Of a stretch of 64,000 bases of DNA, positions 47,790 to 58,844 are shown in pieces (positions within the stretch are counted from its first letter, which is position 1; each line of letters starts with the position of its first letter). Made by a program: the position numbers and the translations under genes. This DNA is from Tigriopus japonicus. Taxonomy: Eukaryota; Arthropoda; Copepoda; Harpacticoida; Harpacticidae. The notes under the pieces were generated by a model that was given only the letters and a program-made list of their open reading frames with translations, searched no databases and was not told the origin of the DNA. The stretch covers positions 483,537 to 547,536 of the forward strand of contig JAAGOF010000081.1 of NCBI GenBank assembly GCA_010645155.1. The letters are read 5' to 3'.

Positions 47790-48310
47790 GAGCACGGTGT
47801 TTCGAATGGCTTTTTAGGTTTGGATCGAAATACCTAAAGACATCTTGGCAGTTTTTGGACCCACAGTTCAATGGGGAACAACTTTACTTTTTTTGTATTA
47901 CATAATTCTAGGTCCAGGGAAAAAGTTGTTTTCCTAAAAACTTACTAATTATAACACTTTTTGATAAACTATTAAATCTAAATTCAGAGACCATTTAGTT
48001 ACCTGTTGAATTCAAATTAAATGAAAATAGATTTATCAGCAGCTGAGTTATTTGGGTTTAAATGGTCCATTTTTTACTCCAAAAAGCCGAAACAATTATA
48101 TCAACAAACAAATTCCAAAAGATTTCAGATTGCTTTTCAATGTGGCAAAAGAAAATGAAAAATTTGAGTGTTGAAGGTTTTCTGAAAATAGCTCAAATGT
48201 AATAGCCAACATATAAAATAACTTAAAATGCACTTAAAACAAAGTTTTCGAAAAACATTTTTCATAACTATTCAGAGTACGCCATTCAAAACGCCGTGTG
48301 TTTGAATTGA
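47790..48310. repeat. Dispersed ~500-bp repeat, copy 1
   Basis: Matches 63170-63760 in the same orientation (CAGTTTTTGGACCCACAGTT, CTCCAAAAAGCCGAAACAAT and others) with many substitutions. No ORF is conserved between the copies, so it is non-coding. Confidence 0.65.
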
Positions 48311-48374
48311 TTGCTTGAAAAGAATTTTTCTTTTTGAATTGAAAAAATCACAGTCCACCTGTTACCGTAAATGG

Positions 48375-48592
48375 AAAGCATACTTGTGAACTTGGACTAA
48401 GGCATAGATATCGAGACCATTAGAAGTCTTACGACCGACCGCTTGGTTGGTAAAACAGTAAAATGAATGGTTTCCTGGGAACTGATCACAAACCGGTTTG
48501 TTGTACTGTTTTGCCAACCGGTTTTGGTCGGTTGTAAGACATCCAGTGGTTTCGATATCCATGACTAAGGGCATGTTAAGTTCCATGGTTCA
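48375..48592. repeat. Foldback element, ~215 bp
   Basis: GGCATAGATATCGAGACC..., CTTACGACCGACCGCTTGGT on the left are mirrored by ACCGGTTTTGGTCGGTTGTA..., GGTTTCGATATCCATGAC on the right. A palindromic centre around GATCACAAACCGGTTTG. Confidence 0.75.
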
Positions 48593-48639
48593 TTAGCATT
48601 GAATACAAACCAGGCTCCAAGTAATTGATGCGCCATTTT

Positions 48640-49470
48640 GCAGTCTGCCGTTAGCAAAGTTGTGTCAATTACTTCTAAAATGTAATTAATTACAATTACT
48701 GTTTGTTTGTTTGTTTGTGGTGGAGTCAGAACGCAGCTTCACAGCTGTGATCTGATAGAGGCTGTCCGCCATATGGGGATATTGCCGCTCCACTTGGACA
48801 AGCCAACAAGCATTAATTTTTACCTCACCCTCGGGAATGACCCCAGGTTCGCCCATTTAAGCCGTCAAGGGCCGTGACTATAGCATGTAACTTAATACCG
48901 CAGGCCACTAGAACTCGGCAAGCCCGGGATCGAAGCGGGGCTTGCCTATTTTTGCATTGAAAGACAGTTCAACGCTAAATTTTGACTCCGAAGAGTTGGG
49001 TTTGTAGATTTGATTGTTGCATTGAAAGACGGTTCAAATGCTAAATTTGGACTCCGAAGAGTTGAGTTTGGAGAGTGGCAGTCAGCCGGGATCGAACCCC
49101 AGCCTTCCGCACGACAACCCGACGCAGTACGCACTACGCCATGCCTCACCCCCCTAATTACAATTACTATTACATTGGCCTCAAAAGTAACTAAATACAA
49201 TTACTTTATCATGAGATGTAATTAGTTACAATTACATTCCAAAAGTAATTAAATTACATTCAATTACGTTATTTTTTCAAACCAGGCTTCAACTCCTTTC
49301 TTTTCAAGTGCAAAATGTGTAAAGAGCATCACAAACTTATGAGCTTTTTGTGAATCTATTTATACACCGAAAAATATTGGAAGGACAATTACTTGGACTT
49401 GGAAAAGTAATTGTAATTACGTAAGTGTAATTTCAATTACAATTACATCCTATTTACTCTAACAGGTGTA
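48640..49470. repeat. AATTACAATTAC-rich dispersed repeat, copy 2, interrupted by a SINE
   Basis: Outside the SINE (48701-49154) the sequence matches parts of 13920-14290 and 14825-15045, including a non-simple stretch (GTAAAGAGCATC..., TTTGTGAATC). Confidence 0.6.
48701..49154 (-). mobile_element. tRNA-derived SINE, copy 2, with 14-bp target duplication
   Basis: A perfect duplication TAATTACAATTACT at 48687-48700 and 49155-49168. The minus-strand head is GTGAGGCATGGCGTAGTGCG (A box) with GGGGTTCGATCCCGGC (B box). A second B-box-like segment lies near 48925-48940, and there is a (CAAA)n tail. Highly similar over its length to 31445-31910. Confidence 0.92.
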
Positions 49471-49599
49471 AGGTTTTCTATGGCGCCATGTTTAGTCACT
49501 TGACTTTCTGAATGCCCCAATGACATGGAAAATAAACGTCTAGCTTGTAAATGGTAGGAAATGATTGTCGTTTTTATCTCCCAACTTAAAAATCAATTT

Positions 49600-49603
49600 C
49601 AGT
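49600..49603 (+). promoter_or_regulatory. Conserved CAGT 30 bp before the ATG of IR gene C
   Basis: TTTCAGTGG with C at 49600, 30 bp upstream of the ATG at 49630. The preceding CTTAAAAATCAAT is shared with gene B (38480s), so the promoter-proximal sequence was duplicated with the gene. Confidence 0.45.
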
Positions 49604-49629
49604 GGATGCAGATCCCTGAGACAATAAAC

Positions 49630-52600
49630 ATGTTATCGTCTCACTTGGATTTGTTAGGCCAAAACATCTTTGATATTTATCACCAGAACGTAGACTTACA
49701 TGATTGTACCACTGTGTCAAATGTTCCCATGCACTTTCCTGGACTGAGATTTATTTCAATGGACCCAACTAGCAACGATTTCAAATTATCCGAAATGGCC
49801 GATTTCATCCACAAAACCACTTGGTGTGTGGTGGCCATTATCTATCTTGGCAGCAATACAAAGTATCCTGTTAATAATGTAAAGACCCTCATTGAGAGAA
49901 ACGTCAATGCGAATGTTTTCTTTCTTGGAAATATTGACAATATTGATCTAAAGAAATGGAATCGTCCAGCTGTTATTATTGAGCAACCTGAAAAAGTTAG
50001 ATCTGGTTATGTGAGTTTTTTGAAAAAAATTAAAAATGAAGCACCTGAAAATTTCGTCTTTGTTTCACTTTTTCTGTTTTAGCGCGTCCACGTTTATTGT
50101 GGTCGATTGGAGTCGAGTTATTGGCGATTCAATGAGAATTATTGGCATTGGAAGACCGGTTTTGTTCACCCCTATGGTTTAAGGGGAGAAAATTGTAATC
50201 ATCTTTTGTTTAAACAAACCTTCAAAGTGGCTCATTTTGGATTGCTCCCTAATGTATTTTTTGACCAAAAAGATGGTAGTGTGACTGGGACTGATGTGGC
50301 GGCTGTCAAGCTTTTGGCGGAAAAGTATGATATGAACCTGGAATTGCACACTGGATTGGTTGGAGCTGTAGCGGACAGTTCTAATCCCAACGCTACCACT
50401 GTTTTAGCCAAGGTGAAAAATGCTTGAACATAAAATTTATTCAGTTCCACAAAGAGACAAGGAACGCGAACCATGGCAGAGAAAAAGGAAATATCACCGA
50501 GGGTCAAAATTTGAATTGTTTTTATCAATGAAAAGTCCTTGATCTTCAGTAGTTTTTTTCGCCAAAATCCTTTCAAAAATCAACCCAAAAAATGAGACTG
50601 GAACGGGTATTCCAAAAATGTCAAGCAGAGAAACTCAACAGTAGGGCTAGAAAAGGGTTTTTTAGTCGGGCAAAATTTCCTGACCTTTCAAGTGGCCGGG
50701 TTTTTTATCGCTGGCGTTAGCTAAGAGACTAGACTTCTTACTCTACGGCAAAACAACCTTTTTATCTTAGCTCTACTCATTAGAGATTGGCCGTTTAAGA
50801 CTAAATGGTGGAAGCCAGTTTTTTAGCCTTGATTGGTTGTCAAATATTGAGCTCGTTGTGAGTGCTCATTAGTGATAGTTTTCGAGTTGGGAGTGTTGCC
50901 ATATTACACTCGAATTTCAATTGCTATCAATAAAGGCAGGTTGTAATTGAGGGTCGAAAAAGCAACCTCCAGCGGCATTTATAGCATTTCCTGTAATGGA
51001 AAGTAGAGAAATTCCGAAAATATGCCCTTCACTTTGCTAAGTTTGAATGCCTCTCGTACATCCCCAATGACTTAAAATTGAATAAATGGCTCTAGAATGA
51101 AATGAAAAAGAAATACTAAACACTGATAAAACTTGCATAAAAAGCTAAACAACAATCAATATGACAACACCCGAACTAAATTGAGTTCGAGTTCCATTGG
51201 TAGTTGTAAAAATGGATTGCAGTGCTGTCATAATTGACTTGGATATTAGGTATCTTGCCCTTTGAGACATTTAAAGGTTGTAAACATTTTGGCTCTTAAG
51301 GAGCAGATGGCAAAACTTTTGTAAAAATCGAAATCGAAATTATCAATAGTGATTTTGAGTTGGCAGTGTTGTCATATTTTACTTGGAGATTTGGTATCTT
51401 GCCCCTTTTGAGACGTATAGTGGTGGTGAGCTTTTTGGCCCTTTGGGTCCTATTTTCAGGGATGCCAGAAATTATTCAAACATGTCAAAATTGGAACAAA
51501 ATTGGCTTTATTGCGTTTATCCGCCCATTCATCCCGTTTATACCCCCATTTATCCCGTTTAACCCCCAATTTATCCCGCTTATCCCCGGGTAAAGGGGAT
51601 AAATCGAAAAAGTTGATCCACCGACCAACCCTGCAAACGGGCTATAAAAATAACTTCTTTTACCATTAGTATCCAAGCCCATTCTCATCCCAACACCCAA
51701 AGCGTCAAACTCGAATTTGAGAATGTCAAAAATATTATGATTAAGAGGTTGTACTAATCCTGGATTATTCATTGCGTAGAAAACCATTCGGACTTCCGTG
51801 CATAGATTTATCTAGATCCAACTTATTCATTTTTCGTGGGACAATAGGTGGAAAATCAGTCCAAAGTTTCCAAGGAATATTGATGTATGGGGCCCGGAAA
51901 TTATTTTTTTTAATATGAAATATCTAAAAAATATTGATTCGTTTTTCCTCGATTTTTTAAATATTTTGGCATTTTCAAGAAAAATTAAATGTTTTCTCGA
52001 ATATTTGAGTCAAGAAAAATATTTCAGGCAAAATTGAAGAAATAAATGAACGACCAATGCTCAATAGGTCTTACCAAAAATGAACCCATAAAATAGAATG
52101 ACTTGTTGTTTGCTCGTCCATGTCCCATGCCTGCAACGCCATTTTCATTGTGTGCTTTCATATGGTTTGAGAACAATTGAGTAGAAACAAAAAGCATTTG
52201 ATAATTAATGCGAACTTCATTTACAGTAAGAAGCAAGGTTGTTACATTGACCCTCAATGAAAATCATGTTAAAGTTGACACGTAAAATGCCCTGTTGAGA
52301 TTACTTAGCGATGAAGAATGTGAACTAAGAATGCTGGGGTGGAAATTAAACTAAAAGAAATGGAATAGGTGTTCCCCAACATTGGAAATTTAGCATGAAG
52401 TTTTAGCTTCGAGTAATATCAGCACCATGAAGGATGTAAACTAACTATGAAACAACAAAGAAAACCCCCCTTCCCACCATATTTAAACATTAGTCACGTA
52501 CATACATACTAGTGACTTTAGATCTAGAAGTTACTTGCATACTTTTTGGGAACCACATCATTAACCTTGTTTATCATGACTGTTTCTCAAACATTTAATT

Positions 52601-55600
52601 TCTAGGACCATTGCTCTGTTATTGACATTAGTTACTTGTTTAGATCAATAGAGGATTTTAAAGAAAACCAACATTTGCTTCACTTAGATGGCTCTCACAT
52701 GATGTAGCATGCCATCAACACATCCTAATTGGGTGCCCTCTCCTGTTTTCAAAATGAACAACTCGCCATAAGAGTTAGCCCTCTTAAGGAAGCAATGTTG
52801 AGCTTCAATCAAAGAGAAAAATGACAATCAGCGCCATCTTGATGTAGAAATGGTTGTGGGTGCTTCTGTTTAGTCTTAATTTGTGATTACTCAGCATGGC
52901 TTTTTGATTTTTGAACACAATAATATCATAGCTGAGCTCTAAAAGACTCAAAATATACGAAACCCACTTAAACTTGTTACCATAATTGCAGCTTCCATGT
53001 TTAAGTTGAGGATAGATCTGAAATCAAGAAAATTTGCCCCTGTTTTGGCTCCATCTAGTGGCGATTTTTGAACCCTCAATTAAACTTCTTATTACAAGCA
53101 ATTTCAGCACTAAGCGACAACACTAGCGTACAAGAAGGAACAGCATTTGAGATTTGTTGACAAGCCTCCAACGAGGGCAACTGACGAGCGGATTTTTGTA
53201 AACATGAGCTGTGCGCTTGCCATTGACTTCTATTAATACTAGACCGCGTGTAAGCCTAAAAATGTGTCTCCGGTCGCCAACTGTTGAGCGGACACAAGTG
53301 CGGGAACATTTGAAATGTGTGACCAGGCAATTGTCAACCATTCAAGTGATGAGTCAAATGTGGAATTCAGTAACGTTTTTGGGTCATTTTTTGTTTTTGC
53401 TAGTGGTCACTTTCTTGAAAGAACCGAAGACCTCACCAGGTGACCGTGCCATTGATTTGAATACTTCAACTAGGAACTTTTTAGCCTATACATTCAATAA
53501 GTCATTGGTGGGAAGAACACAAATTTAAGCTTTTGCGTTATGTAGCGTAATCCAATGCATTTATGGACAAAAACTGACTTGTAGCTTCAAGAACGAGTTT
53601 TAAAAAGTTGGTGTTTGAAAAGTTCATGTTTGGTCACACTAACTGTCCGCTCAACAGTCGTGAGGGAGACATTTCCCTCATGAAATCAACGCATTCTGCC
53701 CCGCTTGCCAAATCAGCCAGACTAAAGCTTGCACGCTATCTAGTGATTATAATTGATCCAAGGCGCTTGCCAATACTTCCAAACTACCTCAACAACCGAC
53801 CTATTGGTGGAGCTTGGAACCCTTATCTTATGGCATTTAAAGTGTATCGACAAGCGAATGAGGTCTATGACCGATTTTTGAATTTGGCGCCATGACTGAG
53901 GGAAGCAGAGAAGCGCCAAACTGTGTTCATAACAAAATCCTTGCCATTAGGAGTGGCGATTCTCTCCATTTAGCCCTCTAGAATAGAGTGTATGGAACGT
54001 TTACTAAAATAGTTTTTACTTTCAGGTTTATAGGGGTGAATTTCAGGCGGTCATGCCAGGATTGCAATTTTTTTACAATAGTGTATTATTCGATCTCTCC
54101 ACCTACCTTTTGTTCTCACAATTGAGGTATGTCACGAGAGTGCCCCAAAAAACTGTGGCCTTCGGAAATGTGACTCGAGGATTCGACCAACTTAGCTGGA
54201 TTGCAGTTTTTACTGCTTTGACCCTTTTTTCGGTCACGTTTCAACTCATCTTTTATGTTTACAAGTTCAAGATCAAGGACCCAAATTTGATCAGAAACCC
54301 TGGGAACCCAATTGACTTCTTCTTGCTTACTTTCACCACATTTGTTGAGCCGGACAAAATCAAATGGTTCCCAGTATGGTCAACAGGTATGGGGTTGTTG
54401 AGCGGCACATAATATGTTTTTTGATGATTTGATGGTGAAAAGCCCATGATATTGAACTGAATGAGGAAACCAGTTGATTATTTCAATATTTTGCTGGTTG
54501 TTGAATATCCTACGTAGACACAATTATATGCAATTTTACTCGCACAGAACTGAAGGCCAGAAATTACACCAACATGGTTAATTTAATTAAGAATCTATTT
54601 TATTCTACAAGATCAATAAAGTTTGGAGGTATCAAAGAGGTCTGGAACCGTCCCAAAATAAAGATTGCTTTGGATCACAACAAACTTCCACGTTTCTTGG
54701 AGCAAGCAATCCTGCCCAACGAATGTCAAGGATGCGCGCCAAATTTGAAATGACTGAAATATTAATATTGCAAATCAGAAACATATTTCACCTCGAAAGT
54801 AACTCGTCGTGCAGGTTTTTGAAATCCTTAATTCAAGAGCTACACTTAGATGAGGTCAAAATCAGCAAAATTTAAGCAATCCCCAAAGATTGTTAAAAGG
54901 ATACATCGATTGGTTTGATCACAGGGTCAAGTAGTTAAGTGGTGAAGCGGACGAGCCACGAAAATGCTAGTTAATGAGACCATCCAGACACTTATTCAGT
55001 TTTTGTTACAAGGATTTTAAGTTCAAAACATGATCCTGTCACTCTACCAAGTATCATTTACCACATGTTTGATTACCTCTAGGTAAATTCACAATGCTTT
55101 TGTGGTCATTGTTCGCCCTTCTTGTCGTGAGTTTCTACACTTCCAATCTCAGAACAAATCTGATTGCTCCGGGTCTAGAGCCTGAGATAAACAATCATGA
55201 AGATGTCCTCAAATATGATAAGACCGTATACGTCGATGAACTTCTGATATTTATTCTTGAGCTCAGGGTTTCGCCCTCTTTTGAGAAAGTTCTTGATATT
55301 GTACGAGACAAAGGAAGATGGTACACCCCCACTGTAGCCAGGGAACTTAAAGAACCTTATGTTAAAAAGGCTGCATTGGAGAATGGGCACGTGTTTGTGG
55401 CCACTGAACAGAATATCCTCTATACTTATTTGTTTGAGAAGGATTTGGGATTCGCAAATTTGAGAATTTCCGACGATGGCTTGGTCAACTTTTACATGTG
55501 CCTCCGCCTCACAAAATACTCTCCTTACACCCCGGATGTTAGTAAGATGTTCACCACCTACCACGAATCTGGATTATCGAAAAGGATGCTTAATAAGCCT

Positions 55601-55801
55601 ATTCCTACTATTGCGTTACCTTCAACTGTGTCTAACTCTCAATATGAATCGTCTGAAAACTTGAAAATGAGGATGGAAATGCTATGGACACCCATTATTC
55701 TCCTGGCGTCTGGATCTACACTTGGAATAATCATATTTTTCATTGAAATCATGATCGCCCACATTAGCACGAATTCCATCAAGTTTTGTCCCTGTATTTG
55801 A
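49630..55801 (+). CDS. Divergent ionotropic (IR/iGluR-like) receptor C, four exons
   Basis: Exons 49630-50010, 50083-50412, 54026-54386 and 55083-55801, phases 0, 0, 1, 596 aa, no internal stop. The start is chosen to match gene B. An in-frame upstream ATG at 49561 would add 23 residues but has no counterpart in B. Domains: N-terminal region (LDLLGQNIFDIYHQNVDLHD), S1 (FKVAHFGLLPNVFFDQKDGS), M1 (SWIAVFTALTLFSVTFQLIF), pore (FFLLTFTTFVEPDKIKWFPV), M3 (LLWSLFALLVVSFYTSNLRT), S2 (YTYLFEKDLGFANLRISDDG), M4 (LWTPIILLASGSTLGIIIFF). S1 differs from A and B where they share ETVATTADPNATHV (C has GAVADSSNPNATTV), which could alter ligand choice. An AATAAA is near 55924. Introns: 72 bp, 3.6 kb, 0.7 kb. 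Confidence 0.9.
50413..53260. other. IR gene C intron 2, first part
   Basis: 51230-51440 shows a diverged direct duplication (GGTATCTTGCCCTTTGAGAC and GGTATCTTGCCCCTTTTGAG). 51522-51595 has short CCCATTTATCCCGTTTA-like tandem units. Otherwise unrecognised. Confidence 0.45.
53265..53770. repeat. Dispersed repeat with inverted GTTGAGCGGACA motifs, copy 2 (no SINE)
   Basis: Matches 30898-31200 plus 31985-32050. It has CAACTGTTGAGCGGACACAA at ~53278 and the inverse CTGTCCGCTCAACAGT at ~53643. It serves as the unoccupied counterpart of the SINE-bearing copy. Confidence 0.65.
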
Positions 55802-57325
55802 TGTGTCTCATTTTCCCACAATGTATATAAAATGTAAAACAAAAATTATCCAATTGAATATTTAATCAAGGCCAAATCAACGGGTTCTTCTAAAACGTTG
55901 CTGTACTTATTTGAATCAGCACAAATAAAGCTAGAGGTTTGCTTTTTGCGTGGATTGAACAACACGAGCATATTCTAACAATATGTCTTGCGCGACCTTT
56001 TGCTCATTCGAGAGATTTAATCTATATTTTTCAAATCAAATTGGTTTTGATTTGACCCGAACATTTTTTTGTCAATTAAGTTAAAAAGTGGAACATTTTA
56101 CGAAAAATAGCTCAGGAGATGTACAAGCACATCTAAATACTCATTTTAATTTTCGTTTCAATCTGCCATAAATTGGCTTTTTTGAAAAAAATATCATGAA
56201 AAAGGGTCTAGGTACAACATCTTATTTAGAACTTCTCAAGGCAATTGAAAACATGATTTGTTTCTTTTTGCAATTGTAGCGGTAATGGAATATGATTTCT
56301 TCAAAATATAAAAAAAAATGAAGTACCCTTTACTTTGAAAGTTTTTTCAAAATAATGAGTACGCCGTTCACAGTCCAAAATGCCTTTCTCTCTCATTTCT
56401 TGAAAAGCTCAAAACTGATTTTTTGGGAACAAAAAAAACTTTGATTAGCCTCCCCATTAAACGGGAACACTGACACAAACTAAAATGAATAAGTTCAGTT
56501 TCGGTATACCTTCAATAAAATAAAAGAAGATTTAGGCAAAATTTGTAAATTTGGACAGGAACCACTGTACTTCAGGACGAGTTTCAAAATACACCTTGGG
56601 TCCAATCATGGTAGTGAAATGTGAGGTTTTCACGGCATATATTTTGTTACGTCGAATTTTTGTTGTTCTGATTGGACTCAAACCGTATCTTGAAAGTAAT
56701 TCTGGCTTGAACCACTCTAGCTTAAGGCAAAGATCAGATTGGAGCAAAGTCCAAAACACTTGAATAGTTTAAAATAGCTGGTCCGACCATTCGATGATTT
56801 AGTCAACCTATGGCGGACGGGAGGTCCGCCATGTGAATGAGTCAAGAGATGGTAGTAGACTGACTATATTTGACTAGTACATCGACATATATACATCACA
56901 GATAGAGTACTACTACGAGCGGCGAGCATACGCTCGCCACAAACCTAATGGTTTCATGGATATGATACCTTGTTTTTAACCAATCTGAACCAAAACCTTT
57001 ACCAAAGTACTTTACTTTGACTAACCCAAGGGAGTAACAACATTAATTAGGTTTAATGAATTAAAACATTTATTCTGTTTCTCCTTTTTAATTGAGCCTT
57101 AACAAAGATTTACTATTTTCTATTTTTTCATCTGGAAACAAGCTTTAGTAAATCAGCCAAAGAGCAGAAAAAGCTTACCAAAACGTCAAACGTTTTTGAG
57201 AGCAAGCCAAATGTGTTACAAAGCACAATTACCGATTCAGAGATTTTTTTTCTAAATTCCATTGCCTCTTTCTCAGGTCCCAATATATGACGGCTCGTTA
57301 TTTTTTTGTATTTTTTTTTTCTTGG
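55802..57325. other. Downstream of IR gene C, unrecognised
   Basis: AT-rich. Only a small GC palindrome (GGCGGACGGGAGGTCCGCC near 56812) and GAGCGGCGAGCATACGCTCGCC-like symmetry near 56918 stand out. Confidence 0.4.
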
Positions 57326-57344
57326 CTTTTTCTTGGGTTTTTAA

Positions 57345-57765
57345 CCGATGCAAGGGAATGTTTTCCCTGCAAGTCAGGGAGTTGAGTGTGCCTGAGGCCA
57401 CAATTGTGTCCTAATGCAGAACTCGCCGAAAAGTGGCTCAGACACACTCAAATCTCGGCTAATGGCCCTTAAGGACTTGTCAGGGTGATTCTCGACAAGT
57501 TGTTCAACTTGTTCAATGAATTCTTGGCTATTTCCACCGTCATTCCGACGGGATTGGACTTTGACGCTCCTACAGCTATGTAGTCATGACCAATGTCCTC
57601 TAGCGCCTTTTCCACATTTTTCACACTTCTTTCTGGCAAGTCCAGAAAATCGGCAATTCACAATTTGATCTTCCAGCGTGAATTGCCACTGATATGGCGT
57701 GCCTTTTCCATTCCTGCGGGCACGTCACGGCATCTTTGGAAACCATTTTTTCTGGCAATGATTAA
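57345..57765 (-). pseudogene. mariner transposase N-terminal relic with an adjacent element end
   Basis: Minus-strand frames include a start MVSKDAVTCPQEWKRHA, then in another frame FLDLPERSVKNVEKALEDIG, and FIEQVEQLVENHPDKSLRAI with SRDLSVSEP, matching the helix-turn-helix half of the transposase at 15514-15831. Frameshifted, with no catalytic domain. A self-complementary end TGCAAGGGAATGTTTTCCCT is at 57348. Confidence 0.75.
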
Positions 57766-57898
57766 GCTATAGCCCGATTGTTAGGTGCACTAATTCAAAT
57801 GGCTCAAGTATACCAAAGTAGAGTATGAATAACGCTGCTCGAGTATAGTCTCTGTACATCAGCCAGTGATGGCAAATTTTGACTTTTACTGAATTTCT

Positions 57899-58075
57899 GC
57901 CATTTTCTGCCACTTGGTGGCAGAAAATGGCAGAAAGTGGCAGAAAATGGATGAAAATGGCAGAAAGTGGCAGAAAATGGATGAAAATGGCAGAAAGTGG
58001 CAGAAAGTGGCAGAAAATGGCAGAAAATGGCAGAAAATGGCAGAAAGTGGCAGAAAATGGATGAAAATGGCCGCT
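57899..58075. repeat. 10-bp-period satellite (ATGGCAGAAA type)
   Basis: Units of TGGCAGAAAG/TGGCAGAAAA/TGGATGAAAA in tandem over ~175 bp. All ORFs across it are repeat artefacts. Confidence 0.95.
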
Positions 58076-58844
58076 AATAGACAAAAGTACGCATAGACTG
58101 ATGTTCAACTACAAATCTGCTTTTGTAGAATGAGATCAAAAGAGTCAAATATAATGTGTAATTAAAGATTACACATAATACTTGAGAGTAACAACTACTA
58201 AACCTTTACTACCTGAACCTTTTTGAGTTGCCCAATTCGTACATTCTTGTTGTCATTGTATTTTGAACAAATTCGTAAATGTAATAAACTAATTTCTAGT
58301 TCTTGTCTTACATGGTCGAGAAAAAACTCTTTCTTCAAATCGTCAACACTTTTGCTTCATGTATTTTTAAATTCCAGTATGTGTAGAGGACTATCCGCCT
58401 CCACATAAAGTCCTTGAAAAAAAATTAGATTTCCCCGACTGTGGATGAGAGAGGGGAAAGACAGGTTCTGAGTTATAGAACGAAACTTTCCGAATGGATT
58501 GACTTCTGAGTGATCACTGATCAGCTTAGGGATCAGCTCTGTATCCGTTATGACAAATGTTATGAAGCGTGGAGTTGCCCGACGAGTCGGACGTGTGGGT
58601 CAGTGTCCTCCCCCCCCCCCCCCACATTCTGACCCTCACTTCTCCCCGCTTAGAAATCATTATTCAGTTTATACAATGAACTTCTCATTGGGTAACATTC
58701 CACTCGCTTTATGTTCCTTTCAAACTTCCTGGCACCTTCAGTACACAGAGCTTAATGATATGCTGTGGTGTTCATCTCTTCCCAACATGATCATCACCTA
58801 CAAGAACTCATTCTCTCGAAGACTCAGGTAGGGGAAATATAATT
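58076..58844. other. No gene recognised
   Basis: Contains a poly-C run (58608-58623). A 93-codon open frame across it has no family resemblance. Confidence 0.4.

Noticed and set aside
49561..49629. Upstream ATG giving receptor C an extra 23 residues (MIVVFISQLKNQFQW...)
   Set aside because: Not conserved in gene B, where the same interval contains stops, and it would be upstream of the conserved CAGT.
53608..53895. 95-codon ORF in IR gene C intron 2
   Set aside because: It lies in a dispersed repeat also present at 30.9-32.1 kb, where the frame is not conserved.
55175..55564. Minus-strand ORFs opposite IR exon 4 (also 33162-33455 and 45386-45628)
   Set aside because: They mirror one another because the plus-strand exons are paralogous. 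They lack starts, introns or family resemblance.
57767..58108. ORFs with repeated AESGRKW / FCHFLPFSAI
   Set aside because: Translation artefacts of the 10-bp satellite.
58604..58624. Poly-C tract as a functional element
   Set aside because: A simple homopolymer of uncertain length, with no supporting structure around it.
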